This document shows positions 1 through 8,407 of a stretch of DNA of 64,000 bases, in pieces. Every line of letters starts with the position of its first letter. Position 1 is the first letter of the stretch. The stretch is taken from contig NZ_QYAD01000003.1 of the NCBI RefSeq assembly GCF_016758255.1, positions 62,001 to 126,000 of the forward strand. Direction: 5' to 3'. Under the pieces are notes generated by a model. That model made no database searches. It was not told the origin of the DNA and worked only from the letters and a program-made list of their open reading frames with translations. Source of the stretch: Leucobacter chromiireducens subsp. chromiireducens (lineage in GTDB: Bacteria; Actinomycetota; Actinomycetes; Actinomycetales; Microbacteriaceae). The position numbers and the translations under genes were made by a program.

Positions 1-158
1 CGTACACCGAGGTGGACATCGAGAGCACGCCGGGCACCCCGGAACTCGTCATGGCCGCGAACGGCGGCAACCAGACCGTCCCTACCGTCGTGTACCCCGA
101 CGGCACGACGGCGACCAACCCCTCGCTCAACGATGTGAAGGCGCAGCTCGGCCTCTAG
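1..158 (+). CDS. Mycoredoxin / glutaredoxin-family protein (C-terminal part)
   Basis: Partial gene cut by the left window edge; the frame runs from base 3 and encodes 51 residues before TAG. The visible tail contains the glutaredoxin signature of a cis-proline loop (QTVPTVV), a following PDGT turn and a terminal helix ending VKAQLGL, which is the pattern of actinobacterial mycoredoxin-1. Such proteins reduce mycothiol mixed disulfides in the cytosol. The CxxC active site lies outside the window and cannot be checked. Its stop codon shares the palindrome CTAG (155-158) with the stop of the convergent pfkA gene, so the two genes end tail to tail on the same four bases. Confidence 0.75.
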   Translation, partial: YTEVDIESTPGTPELVMAANGGNQTVPTVVYPDGTTATNPSLNDVKAQLGL

Positions 159-1192
159 CCGAAGCTGAGGCGCGCCTCCTCGTAGCGCGCGGCGGGCACA
201 GTTTTCAGCGCGCCGACCGCCTCTTCGAGAGGTACGAGTTCGACACGGTCGCCGTGCAGCCCGGCCATGGTTCCCCAGGCACCGTCGTTCGCGGCGTCGG
301 CTGCGGCGATGCCCGTGCGCGTGGCGAGCACGCGGTCGAACGCGGTCGGTGAGCCGCCCCGCTGCACGTGCCCGAGAACGGTGGCGCGGGTCTCGATACC
401 CGTGCGCTCCTCAATGCGCGGGGCGAGCACCTCGGCGACGCCCCCGAGGCGTGGCCGCCCGAAGCCGTCGAGCCCTGCGCGCGTCACCACGTCGGCCTCG
501 CCCGCCGGACGGAAGCCCTCGGCAACAACGACGAGCGACGAGCGTCCGCGGTCGCGCACGCTGAGCACCCACTCACAAATCTGCTCGACCGATTCGGGGA
601 ACTCCGGCAGCAGGATCAGCTGCGCGCCGCCCGCCATCCCGGCGTGAAGCGCGATCCAGCCGGCGTCGCGACCCATCACCTCAAGCACCATGCAGCGGCG
701 GTGCGACTCCCCCGTGGTGCGCAACCGGTCGATGGCCTCGGCCGCGACCGACACGGCCGTGTCGAAGCCAAAGGTGTAGTCCGTGCCGCCAAGATCGTTG
801 TCGATTGTCTTTGGGACCCCCACGACGGGGATCCCTGCGTCGTCGAGCATCTGCGCAACCGTCTGCGTGCCGTTGCCGCCGATGAGCAGGAAGGCATCGA
901 TCCCGAGCTCTGTCATGCGCGCACGCACGGCCGCAAGTGCTTCGGGGGTGGCGACGCCGTCAGGGAACGGGGGGACCCGGCTGGTGCCGAGCATCACGCC
1001 GCCGAGCGGGGAGATGCCGCGCACAGCGAGGCGGTCGAGCGGCACGGTGTCGCCGTCGTGGAAGCCGCGCCAGCCGTCCATGAAGCCGACCATCTCGAAG
1101 CCGTGCACCTCGACCCCGCGGAGCACCGCGCCGCGAATGGCCGCGTTCATCCCTGGGCTGTCGCCGCCTGAACAGAGCACACCAATCCGCAT
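155..1192 (-). CDS. pfkA: 6-phosphofructokinase
   Basis: Phosphorylates fructose 6-phosphate to fructose 1,6-bisphosphate in glycolysis. The 345-residue protein has the nucleotide-binding GGDSPGMN at residues 9-16, GGNGT at 105-109 and the catalytic PKTIDND at 127-133, followed by GTDYTFGFDTA. The Lys in PKTIDND with Gly in the GGxG position is the combination seen in actinobacterial ATP-dependent enzymes (Lys with a GGDD motif would indicate pyrophosphate use). Asn replaces the usual Asp or Glu in GG(D/E)G, which is odd. I chose the ATG at 1192 rather than an upstream in-frame start at 1207 because AAGGGGA sits five bases ahead of it. Confidence 0.93.
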   Translation of the reverse strand: MRIGVLCSGGDSPGMNAAIRGAVLRGVEVHGFEMVGFMDGWRGFHDGDTVPLDRLAVRGISPLGGVMLGTSRVPPFPDGVATPEALAAVRARMTELGIDAFLLIGGNGTQTVAQMLDDAGIPVVGVPKTIDNDLGGTDYTFGFDTAVSVAAEAIDRLRTTGESHRRCMVLEVMGRDAGWIALHAGMAGGAQLILLPEFPESVEQICEWVLSVRDRGRSSLVVVAEGFRPAGEADVVTRAGLDGFGRPRLGGVAEVLAPRIEERTGIETRATVLGHVQRGGSPTAFDRVLATRTGIAAADAANDGAWGTMAGLHGDRVELVPLEEAVGALKTVPAARYEEARLSFG

Positions 1193-1310
1193 GAGTCCCC
1201 TTCGCATCCGGGTGCCGCGCCGGTCACTCCGGCGAGACTTGTCCCATGCTAGCGGTGGCGAGAATCACGCGAACAGTCGTGTTTCTGCCACTTGCGTGTC
1301 CAAAACGGCC

Positions 1311-1346
1311 AGCGGCCCCCGCTCCCCTTCGGGAGCGAGGGCCGCT
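1311..1346. terminator. Hairpin between SNF2 gene and pfkA
   Basis: Inverted repeat with 16-base arms, one mismatch, and a CTTC loop. It lies just after the end of the SNF2-type gene and about 120 bases before pfkA on the same strand. There is no strong T-run, as is common in actinobacteria, so termination is inferred from position and stability. Confidence 0.6.
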
Positions 1347-1359
1347 GCGAGCGGTGCGG

Positions 1360-3519
1360 TTAGGCCGCGGCGATCGCGCGCTGCAGCACGCCCATGAGCG
1401 CGAGCAGCTGCACCGAATCCTCGGTCTCGTCCTTCGCCTCGGCACCATCGAGCGCGCGCGCGGCGAGGCCCGCCTTGCCGTCGATGAGCTCCGCGATCTT
1501 GGCGTCGATCGTCTGCGCGGCGACGATGCGCCACGCGGTGACCGGCTCTGCCTGACCGATGCGGTGCACACGGTCGATCGCCTGCGTCTGCTCGGCGTCT
1601 GTCCAGCTGAGCTCGGCGAGCACCACGTTGGACGCGGCCTGCAGGTTCACGCCCACGCCCGCTGCGGTGAGCGAGCAGACGGCCACGGCGACCTCGGGGT
1701 CCTTGTTGAACGCGTCGATCTGTTCCTGGCGGAAGGTAGTGCTCTGGTCACCGCGAATCGACACGGTCTTGAGCCCTGCCTCGGCGAGCTGCGCCTCGGC
1801 CCGGTCCATCACGTCGATGTGCTTCGCGAAGAACACGACCTTGCCCACCGAGCGCGCGAGCTGCGCGGCGTAGTCTGCCGCGAGACCAGCCTTCGCCTGG
1901 CCGATCTGACGCACCATCGTGAAGACGTTCATGCCGTCGGCCGACGCGTTCGACTCCTCGAGCTCCTGCGCGCACACCATGCGGATGATCGCGTCGTCGC
2001 TGAGCTTCTCTCCGAGCTTGCCGTTCTTCACCGCGGTGAAGCGGTCGAGCAGCTTGCGGGCCAGCTGTGCCTCCGCCTCGCGGATGCCGCGACCGTACTC
2101 GTCGTCCAGCTCGACGGGCAGATCGACCACGCGCTTCGCGGGCAGGTCTGCGGCAACGTCGATCTTGCGGCGACGCACGATCCCCATGTCGACCACGCTC
2201 TGGCGTGCCTCCGGGTAGAACGCAGAGTCCGCGGGGGTCCAGCCGTTGCTCTCGAGACGTGCCATGAGCTCGGGGCCCGGCTTCTCGGCGTCGGTCCACC
2301 CCAGGAAGCGCCAGATCGCGCGGAAATCATCGATGTCGTTGATGAGTGGCGTGCCCGTCAGCGCGATCAGCAGCGGCGAGCCGCCGGGCGTGCGCTCACG
2401 CACGCTCTCGGCGATCGCGAGCACGTTGCGCGAGCGCTGCGACTGCACGTTCTTGATCATGTGCGCCTCGTCGACGACCATGCCCTTGAAGCCGAATCGC
2501 GAGATCCAGCTCAGGTGGCGGTCGAGGATTTCGTAGTTCACCACGAACACGTCGGCGAACGCGTCGATATCTTGACCGTCACCGTGAATCACGGTGACGC
2601 GGCGCTGCGGCGTCCACCGCTCCACCTCGCGCGCCCAGTTCATCTTCACGACGTTCGGCACAACAACGAGCAGCGGGTACGCGTCGGCGACCGATGCGGC
2701 AATCACCGACTGCGCGGTCTTGCCCAGGCCTGGCTCGTCGGCGAGGAGGAAGCTGCGGTGCCCCTCACGCACGCTTGCGAGGAAGCGAGCCTGGTGATCC
2801 ATGAGCTCTCGCCCGGCGGGGGCGAGGCGATCCGGCACGGGCGGCTCGGGCAGGGGCATGCATGCGGAGCCGCCGCCGCCCTGCTCGAACGACTTCAGCA
2901 GCGGCCCGAGCAGCTCCCAGTTCGCGAGGCGCACCACGGGGGTGGGCTGCTTCGGCGGCGTGAGATCGGGCGCAAGGAACGGGTTCGCGAGCATGCGCGA
3001 CTCGACGCCGGCGGGCTCGACCTGGCGCTCAGCGAGCTCCGGCGGCACATATGCCTTCACCGGCTCGGGCGCAACCTTCTCCTCCTCGGGCAGCTCGAAG
3101 CCGGCCTGCGTGAGCATCTTCCGCTTCAGCTGGCGGGTGGCCTCGGTGATGGGCGCCGTCGGCTCGAGCAGCGTGATGAGGCTCGTGTCGCGCGCGGCGG
3201 TCTTCGCGAGGATCGCCGCAACACCATCAAGGCGCTTCAGCGTCTCGGCGCGCTCTGCGTCGCTGACGCCCTCCTCGGTCTTGATGCGAGCGCGCTCCTC
3301 ACGCATGAGCAGCGCGATGACGTGAAACTTGGTGCGGTTCGCGGGGGTCGCCTTGCCGCGCTGGGCTGAAGCCTCAACTTCACGCACCGCCCGAGCGAGC
3401 AGCGGGATGATTCCCTCGTTGTGCGTGTGCTTGCGGCGCCCGTTCGAGCGCGATGACCCGTTCGAACCTCGCGAAGCGTTCTTCGCGGTGGACTGACGCG
3501 TGGCAGTGTTGGATGCCAA
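1360..3519 (-). CDS. SNF2/SWI2-family DEAD/DEAH-box helicase
   Basis: A 719-residue DNA-dependent ATPase of the SNF2 superfamily, probably a DNA translocase acting on protein-DNA complexes or in repair. Motif I DEPGLGKT is at residues 261-268, the DEAH box at 350-353, motif III-like LTGTP near 387-391, and DRVHRIGQ (motif VI) in the C-terminal helicase lobe. The first 230 residues are basic and of low complexity at the very N-terminus and carry no domain I recognise. The start is TTG at 3519, supported by AGGAGA five bases upstream. It stands alone between ribF and pfkA, followed by a hairpin. The specific cellular role cannot be told from sequence. Confidence 0.88.
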   Translation of the reverse strand: MASNTATRQSTAKNASRGSNGSSRSNGRRKHTHNEGIIPLLARAVREVEASAQRGKATPANRTKFHVIALLMREERARIKTEEGVSDAERAETLKRLDGVAAILAKTAARDTSLITLLEPTAPITEATRQLKRKMLTQAGFELPEEEKVAPEPVKAYVPPELAERQVEPAGVESRMLANPFLAPDLTPPKQPTPVVRLANWELLGPLLKSFEQGGGGSACMPLPEPPVPDRLAPAGRELMDHQARFLASVREGHRSFLLADEPGLGKTAQSVIAASVADAYPLLVVVPNVVKMNWAREVERWTPQRRVTVIHGDGQDIDAFADVFVVNYEILDRHLSWISRFGFKGMVVDEAHMIKNVQSQRSRNVLAIAESVRERTPGGSPLLIALTGTPLINDIDDFRAIWRFLGWTDAEKPGPELMARLESNGWTPADSAFYPEARQSVVDMGIVRRRKIDVAADLPAKRVVDLPVELDDEYGRGIREAEAQLARKLLDRFTAVKNGKLGEKLSDDAIIRMVCAQELEESNASADGMNVFTMVRQIGQAKAGLAADYAAQLARSVGKVVFFAKHIDVMDRAEAQLAEAGLKTVSIRGDQSTTFRQEQIDAFNKDPEVAVAVCSLTAAGVGVNLQAASNVVLAELSWTDAEQTQAIDRVHRIGQAEPVTAWRIVAAQTIDAKIAELIDGKAGLAARALDGAEAKDETEDSVQLLALMGVLQRAIAAA

Positions 3520-3674
3520 TGGATCTCCTGATCGGCGTGGGACGAACTCGGAACGCGTACCGAGCCGCGGGCCGGACGCGAGTCTCCGAGCCTGACCTCA
3601 TGCGCGGCATGGGGCTCTGGGCGCACTCGCGGAAGCGACCGTAGGTCGATCGTACCACTATGTGTGGCGGCGAC

Positions 3675-4625
3675 TCACCGAGAAGGTGTGGCCTCGAGCA
3701 GGCGTCGAGTTTCGGCAACGTCGGCGTGCATTTGCTCGAGCAAAGGCTCGAGCCCGTCGAAGCGAACCATGCCACGCAGCCGGTGCGCGAACTGCACCTC
3801 GATGCGCTGCCCGTAGAGGTCACCCTCGAAGTCGAGCACGAAGGCCTCGACCCGCGATTGTTCGTTCGGGGTGAACGTGGGGTTGTTCCCGACCGAGATG
3901 GCGGCGACCCTGCGCTCGCCTGCGAGCAGCACCCACCCCGCGTACACGCCGTCGGCGGGCACGAGGCCCTCGATCGCGCCGCCCAAGTTTGCAGTGGGAA
4001 AGCCGATCTCGCGGCCACGCGCGTCACCGTGCACCACGTCGCCGCGCACCGCCGGCGGGCGGCCGAGCATGCGTGAGGCCGCGGCAACGTCACCCGCCAC
4101 CACTGCCGCACGCGCGGCAGAGGAGGAGACCGGTTCGGCCTCGGCATCTTCGACCCACTCGACGACCTCGGCGGTGAAGCCGTGCGTCGCGCCGAGTTCG
4201 CGCAGCAGCGCGCCGTCACCCGCGCCGCGGTGACCGAAGCGGAAGTCTGCGCCCATGATCACGTGCCGCGCCTGGAGCTTCCCGACCAGCACGTCGGTCA
4301 CGAAGTCCGCCGCGGGAATCGCCGCGAACTCCGCGTCAAACTCCACCATCACGCACACGTCAATCCCCGCGGCCGCAAACGCTTCGAGCCGCTGCTCGCG
4401 GCTCATGAGCGGCTGTGGGCAGCGCTCAGGGTTCAAGTAACTGAGCGGATTGTTCGCAAACGTGAACACCACCGTCAGCTGATCGGCCGCCGCGGCCTCG
4501 CTCCGCAGACGTCGCAGAATCGACTGGTGCCCAAGGTGCAGACCGTCGAACTTGCCGATCGCTACACAGCTGCCCACCGAGAATTCCTCGGGGCGCAGCG
4601 CTGCGAGCGATTCAACAACGCGCAT
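3675..4625 (-). CDS. ribF: Bifunctional riboflavin kinase / FAD synthetase
   Basis: Converts riboflavin to FMN and then FAD. The 316-residue protein has the N-terminal adenylyltransferase motif GKFDGLHLGH (residues 24-33) and a C-terminal kinase domain with the riboflavin-binding GFPTANL element, so both halves are present and the length is typical. Its ATG at 4625 overlaps by one base the TGA of the upstream membrane-protein gene, so translation is probably coupled. The ~155 bases between this gene and the SNF2 gene downstream hold nothing that I recognise. Confidence 0.95.
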   Translation of the reverse strand: MRVVESLAALRPEEFSVGSCVAIGKFDGLHLGHQSILRRLRSEAAAADQLTVVFTFANNPLSYLNPERCPQPLMSREQRLEAFAAAGIDVCVMVEFDAEFAAIPAADFVTDVLVGKLQARHVIMGADFRFGHRGAGDGALLRELGATHGFTAEVVEWVEDAEAEPVSSSAARAAVVAGDVAAASRMLGRPPAVRGDVVHGDARGREIGFPTANLGGAIEGLVPADGVYAGWVLLAGERRVAAISVGNNPTFTPNEQSRVEAFVLDFEGDLYGQRIEVQFAHRLRGMVRFDGLEPLLEQMHADVAETRRLLEATPSR

Positions 4626-5128
4626 CAGTAGATGTCCTGGCTGACGGGCTCAGCGGTCACGGCCGGAGCCGCAGCGGCGCGGCCGGAGCGGCGCAGCCAC
4701 ACGAGGCCGAGCACGGGAAGCACGAGCGGAATGAAGACGTACCCGCTGCCGTAGAACGACCACACCGAGGGGTGGCCGAACAGTTCGGGGGTGGTGAGGC
4801 TCAGCGTGCCTACGATCAGGACGCCGCACAGCTCGAACACGAGCGCCGCCCAGGCAATGCCGCGCCAGACCCGTGCGGCCGCCGGCTTCCGCCCGCGCAC
4901 GCCCATGATGAGCGCGACGGTCGCGACGATGTACACGACCCCGGAGAGCGCCGACAGGGTGTATGCGAGCGGGGCCTCGTCAAACTTCGACAGGATCTGG
5001 TAGACGGAGCGGAACGTCGCCGCGATCGCGAGGATCATGTAGACGGCGATGAGTACGCGCCCCAGGCCACCCAGCCGTTCGCCGCGCTCGGCGGGGGCTG
5101 TGGGGCCGGATGCTTCAGGATTCGACAC
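4625..5128 (-). CDS. Four-TM membrane protein of unknown function, coupled to ribF
   Basis: A 167-residue protein with a short polar Pro/Ala-rich N-terminus, about four predicted membrane helices (starting near residues 24, 60, 90 and 128) and a polar C-terminal tail. I do not recognise a family with a known role. The start is GTG at 5128. There is no Shine-Dalgarno sequence before it; instead a TACACT hexamer lies exactly seven bases upstream, which would make the transcript begin at the start codon. The gene overlaps ribF by one base and probably forms a two-gene operon with it. Confidence 0.75.
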   Translation of the reverse strand: MSNPEASGPTAPAERGERLGGLGRVLIAVYMILAIAATFRSVYQILSKFDEAPLAYTLSALSGVVYIVATVALIMGVRGRKPAAARVWRGIAWAALVFELCGVLIVGTLSLTTPELFGHPSVWSFYGSGYVFIPLVLPVLGLVWLRRSGRAAAAPAVTAEPVSQDIY

Positions 5129-5135
5129 GGGCTTC

Positions 5136-5141
5136 AGTGTA
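5136..5141 (-). promoter_or_regulatory. Candidate -10 element giving a leaderless transcript
   Basis: TACACT on the minus strand, seven bases before the GTG start at 5128. The spacing puts the expected transcription start on the start codon. No convincing -35 element was found. Confidence 0.4.
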
Positions 5142-5173
5142 CTCGCCCGAGCTGCCAGCTCTCTGCCGAGGGG

Positions 5174-6436
5174 CTACCCGACCGTAGCGAGGAACAATTC
5201 GCCCGCGCCCGTGAGGCGGATGGGCTCGCCCGCGGAGACGTAGAGCGACTGGCCGCGGCGTGCAGTGGCCACCTCAGCGAGCTCAGTGGCGGTCCGCTCC
5301 ACGCGCACTCGGCCTGCCGTGACCACGATGACGAGCGGGTGCGGCGCCGCGACCTCGACCTCGGCGGCCGCCCCGCTGGCGTCGCCGACCGAGTCCGCCG
5401 AGTCGAGATCGCACAGCCGCGCGCGCAGCAGTTGGAAGTCAGGCACCCCGGGCTGCCAGGCGATGAGGCCCGGCTGCAGTTGGGTCGCGGGATAGCGCGG
5501 CTCAGGAATCTCCTCGGCGTCGAGGATGCGGCACAGCTCAGCAACGTCCACGTGCTTCTCAGTGAGGCCTGCGCGCAGCACATTGTCGGAGGCAGCCATC
5601 ACCTCAACCGCGATCCCCCCGAGGTATGCGTGCAGTTGACGTGCGGGGAGGAACAGCGCCTCCCCCGGAGCGAGCCGCACGATGTGCAGCAGGAGCGAGA
5701 CGAGCACGCCCGGGTCGCCGGGGTGCGTTGCGACGAGCGCGTCGAGCGCGGCGCGCCGATCGGCGGCGATGTCGTCGCCGACACCGGACATCGCGACGGG
5801 CAGGGCCGTCAGTGCGCGGGACACCTCGGGGTCTCCGGCAAACGCCCACTCGAGAAACTCGCGCCGCACGTCAGCCTCGCTCTGCGCGCCGCTCGGGGCG
5901 AGCCGCTGCGCGACCGTTTCGAGCGCGGCGTTGCCCGCTGCATCGCCAGCGGTCTGCGCCGCTGCGGCGAGCGCGCGGAGGTCGTGCCGCACGGCACTGA
6001 GCGCACGGAAGCCACTCAGCGCGGTCACCTCGCTCAGCGCGACGAGCAACTCGGGCTTGTGGTTTGCGTCGCCGTAGTTGCGCTCGCGCGCATCCCGCGC
6101 AATCCCCGCGGCTTCCTCCGCGGCGAAGCCAGCGGCGGCCTGATCCCGGTCTGGGTGAACCTGGAGCGAGAGCGGCGCACCGATCGCGAGCACCTTGAGG
6201 AGAAACGGCAGCGGCCCCCCGGAAACGCCGTAGCGTTCCGGATCGCCTTCAACGAGATCGATGAGGGTCTGCCCCACGGGGGTGGCCTTCGCGACATGCG
6301 CGGGGCTCCCGGGGTGTGTGCCCAACCAGAGTTCCGCCTGCGGCTGCCCCGTCGGCATGGTGCCGAGCAGTTCGGCGAGTGCGTCGAGCGAGCCCCACGC
6401 GTACGCACGCGGGGTGTTCTCAATAAAGATCAGCAC
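5174..6436 (-). CDS. manA: Mannose-6-phosphate isomerase, class I
   Basis: Interconverts fructose 6-phosphate and mannose 6-phosphate, feeding GDP-mannose for glycan synthesis. The 420-residue cupin enzyme begins with the typical RAYAWGS segment and contains the zinc-site segments QVHPD (with its Gln and His ligands) and the NYGDANHKPEL region (Glu ligand). A GTG start at 6436 follows GAGGAG by four bases. It is transcribed away from the O-antigen-ligase-like gene across a 136-base gap. Its location beside a surface-polysaccharide region fits supply of mannose precursors. Confidence 0.93.
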   Translation of the reverse strand: MLIFIENTPRAYAWGSLDALAELLGTMPTGQPQAELWLGTHPGSPAHVAKATPVGQTLIDLVEGDPERYGVSGGPLPFLLKVLAIGAPLSLQVHPDRDQAAAGFAAEEAAGIARDARERNYGDANHKPELLVALSEVTALSGFRALSAVRHDLRALAAAAQTAGDAAGNAALETVAQRLAPSGAQSEADVRREFLEWAFAGDPEVSRALTALPVAMSGVGDDIAADRRAALDALVATHPGDPGVLVSLLLHIVRLAPGEALFLPARQLHAYLGGIAVEVMAASDNVLRAGLTEKHVDVAELCRILDAEEIPEPRYPATQLQPGLIAWQPGVPDFQLLRARLCDLDSADSVGDASGAAAEVEVAAPHPLVIVVTAGRVRVERTATELAEVATARRGQSLYVSAGEPIRLTGAGELFLATVG

Positions 6437-6559
6437 GGCTCTCCTCGGGGTGTCATGCCGCGCGGCGACGGGTCAGCAGGCGGCGGCGTCCGCCCTCTCC
6501 CGAGCGGTCGCGCAGCCGCGCTCCCAGCCCGCCCCACCGGTGAGGATCACGCCATGCTC

Positions 6560-6565
6560 TACCAT
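6560..6565 (+). promoter_or_regulatory. Candidate -10 element, leaderless start of the ligase-like gene
   Basis: TACCAT followed by seven bases and then the ATG at 6573. No ribosome binding site lies in that gap. Confidence 0.35.
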
Positions 6566-6572
6566 ACCGACT

Positions 6573-7964
6573 ATGGCGGAGAGCAGGACCAGACTCGGCG
6601 TGAGCGCGTACGCAATCTGTGTATTCGTGCTCGCGCTCGGCAGCACGGGCGTGCGCAACCTCGTGGGCTGGTGGGGGTTCCTCGGCATCGCCGCGGTGCT
6701 CACCGCGATCGGCGTGGTCATCTTCATTCGCGAGAAGCCCGCGCGCTTCCGCTGGTATCGGCTCCCCGCGCCGCTCTACTGGTTCCTCTTGCTCGCGATC
6801 GCGTCGATCGCGTGGTCGCAATACCGGTTCGAGTCGCTGCTCGGCGTTGTCGCGCAGCTCGCCACCACACTGCTCGCCGTGGTGCTCGCATTCGTGCTCA
6901 CCTGGCACGAGGTGCTGCGCACGCTCGGCACCGCGCTGCGCTGGATCATCGGCGTCTCGTTCCTCTTCGAGCTCTGGGTGTCGATCTTCGTTCGCGAGCC
7001 CGTGTTCCAGAACTTCATTGAGCGCCCCGCGGAGGGCGAGAAGATCTCGAAGCTGCTCTACTGGAGCCGCGATCTCCTCTTCGCCGGCGGCCCGATTCAG
7101 GGAATCGTCGCTAGCTCCGTGCTCTTCGGGTTCATCGGCCTGCTCGGCCTCATCGTGTTCGGAATCCAGCTTCGGGCCGGCCTTGTCGGGCGGTTTACCG
7201 GATGGTTCTGGGTGTTCCTTGCAACCGCCACGATTCTGCTGACCCGTGGTGCGACCGTATGGGTGGCGCTCGCAGCGGTGCTCGTCGCGCTCGCGCTCGC
7301 GCTCTGGGCACGCAGGCTCGGGCCCGAGCGGCGAGTGCCGCTCTACGCGGTGGGCGTCACGCTCCTCGCTGCTGCCATTGGCCTGGTGCTCTTCGCCCGC
7401 GACTTCGTGTTCGGTCTGCTGGGCAAGAGCGGTGACATGACCGGACGGCTCGAGACCTGGCACAAGGTGATCGAGCTTGCCGAACAGCGCCCCTGGTTCG
7501 GCTGGGGCTGGGTGAGCTACTGGGCGCCGTGGGCCGAACCGTTCGCCTCGCTCGACACGAAGGCCGGAATCCCTGTCATGAGCGCGCACAACGCATGGCT
7601 CGATGTGTGGTTCCAGCTCGGCATTGTCGGCGTGCTCGCCTTCGCCCCGCTCGTGCTGCTCACAACCTGGCGCGTGTGGTTCCGCGCGGTCGACCCGCCC
7701 CGGCGCGGCTTCGGCCCAGCGCTGCCGTACGCGACGAGCGCACTCTGGCCGCTGCTGGTTGTCGTGGCGCTCGTCATTCAATCGCTCACCGAGAGCCGGC
7801 TGCTCATCGAGGGCAACTGGCTCCTCCTCGTGCTCATCGCGGTGAAGTCGCGCTACGACTTCCAGCTGCCCTCGCTCGACGCCGAGCCGACCAAGCTTCC
7901 GTGGCGCCAGATCCCAATCCCGCAGAGCCACTCCGCTCGCACAACGCCAACGAAGACGCGGTAG
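6573..7964 (+). CDS. O-antigen ligase / polysaccharide polymerase-like membrane protein
   Basis: A 463-residue polytopic protein with roughly ten to twelve hydrophobic segments and a large loop between residues ~290 and 350 with WFGWGWVSYW and SAHNAWLDVWF, the pattern of the Wzy/WaaL O-antigen ligase family. Members join or polymerise lipid-linked glycans on the outer face of the membrane. I chose ATG 6573 because the open frame before it overlaps manA and the hydrophobic N-terminus begins right here. The next gene starts five bases after its stop. Substrate unknown; proximity to glycan genes suggests a wall polymer. Confidence 0.8.
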   Translation: MAESRTRLGVSAYAICVFVLALGSTGVRNLVGWWGFLGIAAVLTAIGVVIFIREKPARFRWYRLPAPLYWFLLLAIASIAWSQYRFESLLGVVAQLATTLLAVVLAFVLTWHEVLRTLGTALRWIIGVSFLFELWVSIFVREPVFQNFIERPAEGEKISKLLYWSRDLLFAGGPIQGIVASSVLFGFIGLLGLIVFGIQLRAGLVGRFTGWFWVFLATATILLTRGATVWVALAAVLVALALALWARRLGPERRVPLYAVGVTLLAAAIGLVLFARDFVFGLLGKSGDMTGRLETWHKVIELAEQRPWFGWGWVSYWAPWAEPFASLDTKAGIPVMSAHNAWLDVWFQLGIVGVLAFAPLVLLTTWRVWFRAVDPPRRGFGPALPYATSALWPLLVVVALVIQSLTESRLLIEGNWLLLVLIAVKSRYDFQLPSLDAEPTKLPWRQIPIPQSHSARTTPTKTR

Positions 7965-7968
7965 CGCG

Positions 7969-8328
7969 ATGCAACCCATCACCCCCGAGCGCCTCGCCGA
8001 GCTGCGCGCCGACGCTCGGCTCGAGCGCGACACGATCCTGGAGCGGCGCGTACGCGGCGGTCAGGATCCCGCGATCGCCGTGGAGGAAGTACCCGAGGTC
8101 GACGACTTCGTGGTGCTCACCCTCCGGGACGAGCTGCTCGAGGCCGAAGGGCGGCTGGCTGAGTTCGGGCTCGCCCGTCTCGCGGCACGCGCCGGTGGAC
8201 CCGACGCCGAGGAGCACCGACGCAACGCCGACCGGGCGGAGTTCGAACTGCTGCGCACCATCGCAGCGGCGGCTCCCGATCTCACGGTCGCCGTGTGGCG
8301 CGCTGGCGAACACCTGAACGCCGAGTAA
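7969..8328 (+). CDS. Small acidic helical protein of unknown function
   Basis: A 119-residue protein, rich in Arg, Glu, Leu and Ala, predicted to be mainly helical with no membrane segment or signal peptide. I recognise no family. It begins five bases after the O-antigen-ligase-like gene and is followed 79 bases later by the galactofuranosyltransferase, so it may belong to the same transcript. A TACACT hexamer at 8358-8363 could serve as a -10 for the next gene. Confidence 0.6.
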   Translation: MQPITPERLAELRADARLERDTILERRVRGGQDPAIAVEEVPEVDDFVVLTLRDELLEAEGRLAEFGLARLAARAGGPDAEEHRRNADRAEFELLRTIAAAAPDLTVAVWRAGEHLNAE

Positions 8329-8407
8329 ACCCGACGGTTCTGCAGTTTCTCCGCGGGTACACTGGGGAGGCTCCGTCCGTCAGACCGAAAAGAGAGGCAC
8401 GCTTTCG

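Noticed and set aside
1246-3369. Long open frame opposite the SNF2 gene (and similar long antisense frames at 4772-7021, 6453-8033, 12971-14698, 52544-53764)
   Set aside because: These are rich in Arg, His, Glu and Ala with no recognisable domain, and lie exactly opposite well-supported genes; they come from the high third-position GC of the true frame.
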